Of a DNA stretch of 5,002 bases, positions 1 through 5,002 are shown one piece after another (the stretch's first letter is position 1; each line of letters opens with the position of its first letter). Location of the stretch: the NCBI GenBank assembly GCA_021818645.1, contig JAKATS010000278.1, positions 1-5,002 on the forward strand, read 5' to 3'. The translations under genes and the position numbers were made by a program. The stretch is from Acidobacteriota bacterium (GTDB lineage: Bacteria > Acidobacteriota > Terriglobia > Terriglobales > SCQP01). The notes under the pieces are model-generated. The model saw only the letters and a program-made list of their open reading frames with translations. It was not told the DNA's origin and did not search any database.

Positions 1-2450
1 TTGAGGTCGTCATAGATCTGATGCAGATCGGCATTGCGATGGCTGAGCTCTTCGTTGACGGTATTGAGCTCTTCATTAGCGGACTGCAATTCTTCCCGGG
101 AAGTTTCCAGCTCTTCGTTGGTGGACTGCAATTCCTCATTGGCGGAGGCGATTTCCTCCGTGGCGGCCTGATATTCCTCGCGCGCCGATTCGGATTCCTC
201 AATCAGGGTGCGGACGGTCTGCTGGCTGTTGGCCAGGGCCTGGCGCAGACGCTTGATTTCATTCCGGCCATTCGAGGCAGATTTTTTACCGCGCGGCGCG
301 GGCGCGGGTTCGCGGTCCAGGGTCTGAAACAAGATCAAAAACAGCGGTTCTTTGGGATGGCGACTGTTGATGGGAACGACTTCCAGATTGAAACGGATTT
401 CGCCCTGACTGGTTTCGAGATGCAGATCGGCGCGGCGGGCAGGCTGACGACTGACCTTGACCTGCTGCACCAGGGCATGAATATAGGCACCCAGCTCGCC
501 GCGAGTCATTTTGAGCAGGTTCAGGCTGACGGCGCCGGAGGCGGGCTCGATAAAAGGAGCGGTGTGGCCGCGAAATTGAATAATCTCCAGGCTGGAATCC
601 ACGACCACACCGGGAGGCGAATAGACATCGAGAACCAACTGGTTGGCTTCGCGCAAGGCATCCTGCCGGGCATCGTTATCGGAGAGAGCACGCCGGGAGG
701 GCTGCGCCATGAATTTGCCCGAAGCCGTCTCGAAACGATGACTGCCGCCGAATTCCGGAACGGGAACGTGGCTGGCGGGCAGCTTGGAAAAAATTTTCCA
801 TTTGCGGTCCACCGGGGCAAAGAGCATGGGGAACAAGCTGGCGTTTTCGGAGGTGCCCAGCACGAGAACGCCGTTGGCATGGAGCGCGTAATGCAGAACC
901 GGCAAGACCCGGCGCTGCAGGCCAGGCTCCATATAAATCAGGACATTGCGGCAGAAGATCAGGTCGAGACGGGCGAAGGGGGGCTCGCGCAGCAGATTAT
1001 GCTGGGCAAAAATACATAGATCCCGGATGGACTTGTTGACCCGGCAGCCATTTTCATCCTGGGTAAAAAAGCGGTGCAGACGCTCGGGCGAAATATCGCG
1101 CATGACCTCGGCCGAATAATGGCCGGCGCGGGCCCGGGCAATCGAAGTCCGGCTGAGGTCGGTGCCGAAGATCTGGAGGGGAAAATTGAGGCCGGCGCCC
1201 TGCAGATATTCCTGCCAATGAATGGCCAGGGAAAAGGTTTCCTCGCCGGTGGAACAGCCCACGGACCAGACCCGGATGGGCAAGCCCATGGGGCGGTTCC
1301 GGGTCATCCGGGGATAGACCTGGCGGAGCAGCACGTCGAACATTTCCGGATCGCGGAAAAAGCGGGTGGTGGGGATTAATACATCCTCGTAGAGGCGCTT
1401 GATTTCCTCAGGCTTTTCCCGCAGCAGGCGGATGTAATCGCCGATCCGCGCGAAGGGATGCAGGGCCATGCGGCGGGCAATACGGCGGCGGATGGTGCTG
1501 GAACGATAGCGGGTGAAATCCACTCCGGTATCGCGCTGGAGCAGATCGAGCACGGGCTTGAGCACGGGATCGTCGCTGAGCGACGGGCTGCCGGGCGGGC
1601 GAAAGCGGGAAATATAGGGATGGCGGCCGATACGCGCCAGCTCCTGAGCGATCTCGGCGGGCGAAAGGACAAAATCCACGCAGCCGGCGGCAATGGCGCT
1701 GCGCGGCATGGTGTCGAACTCGGCGCTTTCCTCGCTCTGGGCGAAGGTGATGCCGCCGTTGTTTTTAATTTCGGTGAGCCCGAGGGTGCCGTCGCTGGCA
1801 GTGCCGGAAAGCACCACGCCGATCGCGCCGTTCTCACGCTCTACGGCCAAGGAGCTCATGAAGGTATCAATGGGCAGAAAGGCGACGGGGGCGTTTCCCC
1901 GCAGGTTCAGGTGCAGCTTGCCATCTTTGAGCGTGACGAACCAATTGGCTCCGAGCACGTAAATATGGTTGGCCTGAGGCTCGGTATCCTGCTGAATCTC
2001 GATGACCGGCATTTGGCTGCGACCGCGCAAAAGTTCGGGCAGGATGCTGTGCTTACCGGGGTAGAGATGCTGGATCAGCACAAAGGCCATGCCGGTATCG
2101 GCAGGCAGCGCGGAGAGCAATTGCCTGAAGGCTTCCAGGCCTCCGGCCGAGGCGCCAATAGCCACGATCGGCGGCAAACGGGAGGCGGATTTCTTTTCGG
2201 ACGAGGATAATTCCTCATCCATAACATCCTGAGGATCCGGAAAGAATTCCGGCTGAGGGCGGGAGCGATGGGAAAGATTGATCCCCGACGCGGCGGGCGG
2301 CTGCGAGACGGGAGGGTCAGGCTTATGGTTGATTGCGGGCCCATCCCCCGAAGCTTTTACCGGCGCAGGCGCGGTTTTATTTTTTCCTGACGCGGGCGGG
2401 GTGGATCCGGCCGACTTTATATGGCCCCTGGATTGGGATGGTTTAGCCAT
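1..2450 (-). CDS. CheB-CheR-PAS fusion chemotaxis-type signalling protein (3' end outside window)
   Basis: The frame is open from an ATG at 2450 past base 1, giving 816 residues with the C-terminus missing. A TGA lies two codons upstream, so this ATG is the first possible start; its ribosome site is weak (GAG about 5 bases upstream). Residues 1-90 are a Pro/Ser/Ala/Lys-rich, probably disordered tail. Residues 93-278 are a CheB methylesterase domain with a catalytic triad visible as Ser101 (GASAGG), His128 (IQHLYP) and Asp220 (SGTASDG). Residues 294-556 are CheR: an Arg-rich N-terminal helix (STIRRRIARRM), TRFFRDPEMF, the SAM-binding motif GCSTGEE (398-404), FGTD and FCRNVLIYM. Residues about 605-710 look PAS-like, followed by a long coiled coil (728-812). 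CheB and CheR normally remove and add methyl groups on receptor glutamates. There is no receiver domain before CheB and no membrane segment. Proteins of this family often end in further PAS and histidine kinase domains, which would lie beyond base 1. The family call is firm; the partner and output are unknown. Confidence 0.95.
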   Translation of the reverse strand, partial: MAKPSQSRGHIKSAGSTPPASGKNKTAPAPVKASGDGPAINHKPDPPVSQPPAASGINLSHRSRPQPEFFPDPQDVMDEELSSSEKKSASRLPPIVAIGASAGGLEAFRQLLSALPADTGMAFVLIQHLYPGKHSILPELLRGRSQMPVIEIQQDTEPQANHIYVLGANWFVTLKDGKLHLNLRGNAPVAFLPIDTFMSSLAVERENGAIGVVLSGTASDGTLGLTEIKNNGGITFAQSEESAEFDTMPRSAIAAGCVDFVLSPAEIAQELARIGRHPYISRFRPPGSPSLSDDPVLKPVLDLLQRDTGVDFTRYRSSTIRRRIARRMALHPFARIGDYIRLLREKPEEIKRLYEDVLIPTTRFFRDPEMFDVLLRQVYPRMTRNRPMGLPIRVWSVGCSTGEETFSLAIHWQEYLQGAGLNFPLQIFGTDLSRTSIARARAGHYSAEVMRDISPERLHRFFTQDENGCRVNKSIRDLCIFAQHNLLREPPFARLDLIFCRNVLIYMEPGLQRRVLPVLHYALHANGVLVLGTSENASLFPMLFAPVDRKWKIFSKLPASHVPVPEFGGSHRFETASGKFMAQPSRRALSDNDARQDALREANQLVLDVYSPPGVVVDSSLEIIQFRGHTAPFIEPASGAVSLNLLKMTRGELGAYIHALVQQVKVSRQPARRADLHLETSQGEIRFNLEVVPINSRHPKEPLFLILFQTLDREPAPAPRGKKSASNGRNEIKRLRQALANSQQTVRTLIEESESAREEYQAATEEIASANEELQSTNEELETSREELQSANEELNTVNEELSHRNADLHQIYDDL
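39..164 (-). repeat. Six in-register 21-bp heptad repeats encoding a coiled coil
   Basis: Residues 763-804 of the CheB-CheR fusion read as six consecutive seven-residue units, each with the pattern x-N/E/R-E-E-L/I-x-x: ATEEIAS, ANEELQS, TNEELET, SREELQS, ANEELNT and VNEELSH. At DNA level this gives imperfect 21-bp tandem repeats with recurring GAA-GAG-CTC/CTG words. Similar NEEL heptads are typical of the linker between CheR/PAS and downstream PAS or kinase modules in this family, where they probably form a parallel dimeric signalling helix. The repeat belongs to the gene and is not a mobile or intergenic element. Confidence 0.85.
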
Positions 2451-2588
2451 TACTCAGCTTTATCAACCAGATGCACGGCACAGAATGACGGGTCAAGGAT
2501 TGACATACTTTGGATCTGCTTCGAACCGGCGGCGATTGGCTTCGCCGTGCCAGCGGTTCACTCCCGATTTTCAAGAGAAGAACTGCGA
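2451..2588. other. 138-bp intergenic gap between the MFS gene and the CheB-CheR gene
   Basis: This is the only non-coding stretch of any size in the window. It lies upstream of the CheB-CheR gene and downstream of the MFS stop codon. On the minus strand it contains a TTGACC word that resembles a -35 box, but no good -10 hexamer sits 16-18 bases after it. There is no run of T after the local inverted repeat, so no standard intrinsic terminator is visible. The gap may hold a promoter of a type I cannot recognise, or the three genes may be read through as one transcript. Confidence 0.5.
2523..2559. repeat. Small nested inverted repeat in the intergenic gap
   Basis: An outer 6-bp pair (gaaccg at 2523-2528, cggttc at 2554-2559) encloses an inner 5-bp stem (ggcga at 2531-2535, tcgcc at 2542-2546) with a 6-base loop. 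The two stems are joined by unequal unpaired segments of 2 and 7 bases. It starts about 30 bases after the MFS stop codon on the transcribed strand. It could be a 3'-end-stabilising hairpin, a Rho-associated structure or an operator-like site. No U tract follows, and short palindromes arise easily in GC-rich DNA. Confidence 0.35.
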
Positions 2589-3881
2589 CTAATTTTCAGC
2601 CGCCAGCCGGGCCGGCGCGAGACGGGGTGTCAACAGATGGATGATGCCCAGGGCAACCAGATAAATGACACAGGCAATGGCGAAGAGGGGAATATAACTA
2701 TGAGTGCGATGCACGACCACACCGGCCAGCTCCTGAAACAGGGCGCCTCCGATGGCGCCGGCCATGCCGCCGATGCCGACCACGCTGGCGACGGCGGTTT
2801 TAGGAAAGACATCGGAAGGGAGGGTGAAAATATTGGCCGACCAGCCCTGATGCGCGGCCGCCGCCAAGCCCACCAGAGCGACGACCAGCCACAGGTGATG
2901 AGAATAAGGAGCGAAGATTACCGGAACGACAGCCAGGGCACAGACCAGCATGGCAACTTTGCGAGACCAGTTGGCGGAGCGGCCATGCCGCAAAAAGCGG
3001 GCCGGCAGCCAGCCGGCGACGATGCTGCCGATAATGGAAATGAGATAGACCGTGGCAAAGGGGATGCTGGTGGGGCCCAGCTTCAGGTGGAAGGTGCCTT
3101 CGAGATAGCGGGGCAGCCAGAATAACCAGAACCACCAGATGGGATCGGTTAAAAATTTGCCGATGGCGAAGGCCCAGGTTTCCTTCACCGGCAACAGACG
3201 CCGCCAGGCGACGGGCGCCGGCGATTCGACGCGGCCGGATTGAATGTGGCGCAATTCCTCGGCGGAAACCCCGGGGTGGGCTTCCGGCTTTTTGTAAACC
3301 CCCAGCCATAAAATCAGCCAAAAGAAACCCAGGGCGCCGGTGGCGATAAAAGCCAGCCGCCAGCCGAAATGGAGGGTGAAAAACACCACCACAAATGGAA
3401 CGACCATGGTTCCGACATTGGCGCCGGAGTTGAACAGAGCCGTGGCCAGAGCCCGCTCGGCCTGAGGAAACCATTCCGCGACGGTGCGGATACAGGCAGG
3501 AAAGTTCGCGGCTTCCGCCAAGCCCAGCAGCACCATAGCGACGATAAAGCCATGCACGCTGGCGACGAAGGCCGGCAGCATGGCGGCAAAGCTCCAGAGC
3601 AATATCGCGATGGCAAAGGCGCGGCGGGTGCCCAACTTATCGGTGATGCCGCCGGCGACGGCCAGACCGATGCCGTAGGCGATCATGAAGCCCACCATGA
3701 TATGGGCGTAGGAAAGGCTATTCAGGCCGGGGATGACGCTTTCCAGAGTTTTTTCCAGAAAGCTGAGCACGCTGCGGTCAACGTAGGCAATGACGGTGGC
3801 TAAAAACAGCAGCCCGCAGATGACCCAGCGCACATGGCTGACCCGGCCGGCGGAAGTAGCAGTGGAGGTGGTTTGCGACAT
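2589..3881 (-). CDS. MFS transporter, anion:cation symporter (ExuT/hexuronate-like) family
   Basis: A complete 430-residue protein of the usual length for a 12-helix major facilitator. TM1 carries the motif YVDRSVL (33-39), the family's usual Y-x-D-R. The loop after TM2 has the MFS signature GGITDKLGTRR (77-87). The segment LAEAANFPACIRTVAEWFP (121-139) is characteristic of the ACS subfamily, which includes hexuronate, galactonate and glucarate importers. The second half has DPIWWFWLFWLPRYL (246-260) and AAHQGWSANIFTLPSDVFP (342-360), as in ExuT-like proteins. The likely role is proton-coupled import of a sugar acid such as glucuronate or galacturonate across the inner membrane, but substrate cannot be read from sequence alone. 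The ATG at 3881 follows the GH3 stop by 17 bases and has no clear Shine-Dalgarno sequence, so translation may depend on coupling to the GH3 gene. The family is secure; the substrate is inferred. Confidence 0.93.
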   Translation of the reverse strand: MSQTTSTATSAGRVSHVRWVICGLLFLATVIAYVDRSVLSFLEKTLESVIPGLNSLSYAHIMVGFMIAYGIGLAVAGGITDKLGTRRAFAIAILLWSFAAMLPAFVASVHGFIVAMVLLGLAEAANFPACIRTVAEWFPQAERALATALFNSGANVGTMVVPFVVVFFTLHFGWRLAFIATGALGFFWLILWLGVYKKPEAHPGVSAEELRHIQSGRVESPAPVAWRRLLPVKETWAFAIGKFLTDPIWWFWLFWLPRYLEGTFHLKLGPTSIPFATVYLISIIGSIVAGWLPARFLRHGRSANWSRKVAMLVCALAVVPVIFAPYSHHLWLVVALVGLAAAAHQGWSANIFTLPSDVFPKTAVASVVGIGGMAGAIGGALFQELAGVVVHRTHSYIPLFAIACVIYLVALGIIHLLTPRLAPARLAAEN

Positions 3882-3898
3882 GGAAACACTTAAAAAAT

Positions 3899-5002
3899 TC
3901 AGCGGGATGCCTGCGCTGGCAAGGCTACGCCAATGCGGGCGACGGTAAGTGGAGCGCTCAGGGTATGCACCGAGCTGCCGCCCACTTTGATATCGAAGAT
4001 TCCGGGCTGCACCACGCGCTTCATGCGCAATCCCAGAATCGCCAGGGTGCCCGGGGTGATGCGGAAATGCACGGTTTTCGTCTGACCCGGGAGAAGATGG
4101 ACGCGGGCAAAGCCCTTGAGCGCCTCAACCGGCTGGGTGACAGTGGCCACCTGCTGATGAATATACATCTGCGCCACTTCGGCGCCGGCGCGGCGGCCGG
4201 TGTTGGTGACCTGCACACTCACCCTGGCCGTTCCGGCAGGATGAATGACATCGGGCGTGATCTGCAGATGGCTGAAACGGAAGGTCGTGTAGCTGAGGCC
4301 GTAGCCGAAAGGATACAAGGGCCCGTTTTTCACGAACTGATAACTGCGCATCAGCGAAGGCTTATGGTTGTAATAGACCGGCAGCATGCCGACGGAACGC
4401 GCGATGCTGACCGGGAGATGGCCGGAGGGGTTGACCTGTCCGAAGAGAATTTTGCCCAGCGCCGTGCCGCCCTGCTCGCCGGGAAACCAGGCCATCAGAA
4501 TGGCCGGAACATGCTGCTTGATCCAGTTGAACTGCAGGGGGCGGCCTTCGATGAAGACCACCACCGTGGGCGTGCCGGTGGCCACGATTTTGCGCACCAG
4601 CTCGTTTTGGGGCGGCAGCAGGCGCAAGGTCGCGCTGTCGCCGAGATGAATTTCGGACCAGGCCTCGCGGTCCATGCTTTCGTTATCGCCGATGACGACG
4701 ACGGCCACATTGGCGCGGCGGGCGGCGGCCACGGCGCGGGCAATGGCGCCCTGCTGCCGGGCGGGGGGGACAGGCACGATGTGGTTGGTGTAAAAAGCTC
4801 TCCAGCCCACGGGCGCGGGACGGCCGCCCTGAATCCGGGTCAGCACGCAGCCGGGCGAATAGAGGACATGGATGCCCGGGCCGGCCGCGGCGCGAATGCC
4901 GGCCAGCACGCTGACGCCATGACCCGGGCCGGCGCCGCGGGCGTAGCCGCCGAGATGGACGCCGGTGGCGTTGGGACCGATGACGGCGATGGTTTTGATT
5001 CC
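3899..5002 (-). CDS. Glycoside hydrolase family 3 (beta-glucosidase/beta-xylosidase type), C-terminal part
   Basis: The frame is open to the right edge and ends at a TGA at 3899-3901, giving the last 367 residues; the N-terminal part lies outside. A GTG at 4909 could be taken as a start, but the 31 codons before it also encode family sequence (IAVIGPNA, LGGY), so it is internal. Visible are the GH3 C-terminal alpha/beta domain with VVVIGDNESMDREAW (101-115), GRPLQFNW, AWFPGEQGG (171-179), GQVNPSGHLPVS (188-199) and YPFGYGLSYTTF (230-241), then a fibronectin III-like domain (about 256-341) with VTNTGRRAGAEVAQMY. GH3 enzymes cut terminal beta-linked glucose, xylose or similar residues with retention. 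The nucleophile aspartate and any signal peptide lie in the unseen N-terminal half, so activity and export cannot be checked here. It sits 17 bp upstream of a sugar-acid-type transporter, consistent with a carbohydrate-use operon. The family is certain; the substrate is unknown. Confidence 0.95.
   Translation of the reverse strand, partial: GIKTIAVIGPNATGVHLGGYARGAGPGHGVSVLAGIRAAAGPGIHVLYSPGCVLTRIQGGRPAPVGWRAFYTNHIVPVPPARQQGAIARAVAAARRANVAVVVIGDNESMDREAWSEIHLGDSATLRLLPPQNELVRKIVATGTPTVVVFIEGRPLQFNWIKQHVPAILMAWFPGEQGGTALGKILFGQVNPSGHLPVSIARSVGMLPVYYNHKPSLMRSYQFVKNGPLYPFGYGLSYTTFRFSHLQITPDVIHPAGTARVSVQVTNTGRRAGAEVAQMYIHQQVATVTQPVEALKGFARVHLLPGQTKTVHFRITPGTLAILGLRMKRVVQPGIFDIKVGGSSVHTLSAPLTVARIGVALPAQASR

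Noticed and set aside
21..1019. Long plus-strand open frame of 332 codons
   Set aside because: It lies antisense to the CheB-CheR fusion, its product is Gly/Phe-rich with no recognisable domain, and the minus-strand frame matches known families throughout. It is a shadow caused by GC-rich codon use.
1458..2210. Plus-strand open frame of 250 codons
   Set aside because: It is antisense to the CheB and CheR domains, has no family motif, and has the His/Gly/Ala-rich composition typical of reverse-complement reading of a GC-rich gene.
2477..2507. Possible sigma-70 promoter using a TTGACC -35 word on the minus strand
   Set aside because: No acceptable -10 hexamer lies at a 16-18 base spacing; the only AT-rich word is too far downstream and too close to the start codon.
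2537..2552. Possible sigma-54 promoter (TGGCAC followed by AGCCA on the minus strand)
   Set aside because: The -24 half matches TGGCAC, but the -12 half lacks the required GC in a TTGCA-like context, and no activator-type site was seen.
2421..3125. Plus-strand open frame of 234 codons crossing the intergenic gap
   Set aside because: Most of it is antisense to the MFS gene, its product is hydrophilic and Gly/Asp/Gln-rich with no motif, and no ribosome site supports it.
4909..5002. GTG at 4909 as the real start of a short GH3-like protein
   Set aside because: The 31 codons upstream to the window edge stay open and encode conserved GH3 sequence (IAVIGPNA), so the gene is simply cut by the window edge.

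Overview
The window carries three protein-coding genes, all on the minus strand, covering about 97% of the sequence. Two of them run off the window edges. In transcription order (right to left) they are the C-terminal part of a glycoside hydrolase family 3 enzyme (3899-5002), a complete sugar-acid-type MFS transporter (2589-3881), and a long signalling protein fusing CheB methylesterase, CheR methyltransferase, a PAS-like region and a coiled coil (start at 2450, continuing past base 1). No RNA genes, CRISPR arrays, insertion sequences or integration signals were seen.

The DNA is GC-rich (roughly 60% by eye) with uniform codon use across the three genes, so nothing suggests that any of them was recently acquired. 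Plant-polysaccharide-type GH3, an ExuT-like ACS-family transporter and a large CheB-CheR-PAS fusion together fit a free-living soil or plant-matter degrader. The wording of the GH3 and MFS motifs reminds me of Acidobacteriota (Terriglobia), but this is an impression from family resemblance and cannot be proven here.

The GH3 and MFS genes are separated by only 17 bp and very probably form an operon: an exported or periplasmic glycosidase releases a sugar or sugar acid and the transporter imports it. The signalling gene follows after a 138 bp gap. That gap is long enough for its own promoter and holds a small nested inverted repeat, but no convincing promoter or terminator. A functional link between the signalling protein and the sugar genes is possible but not shown.

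I see no clear sign of an undescribed system. The points most worth a second look are the architecture of the CheB-CheR fusion (no receiver domain, a low-complexity N-terminal extension, an in-register heptad array and an unseen C-terminus) and the unknown substrate of the GH3/MFS pair.
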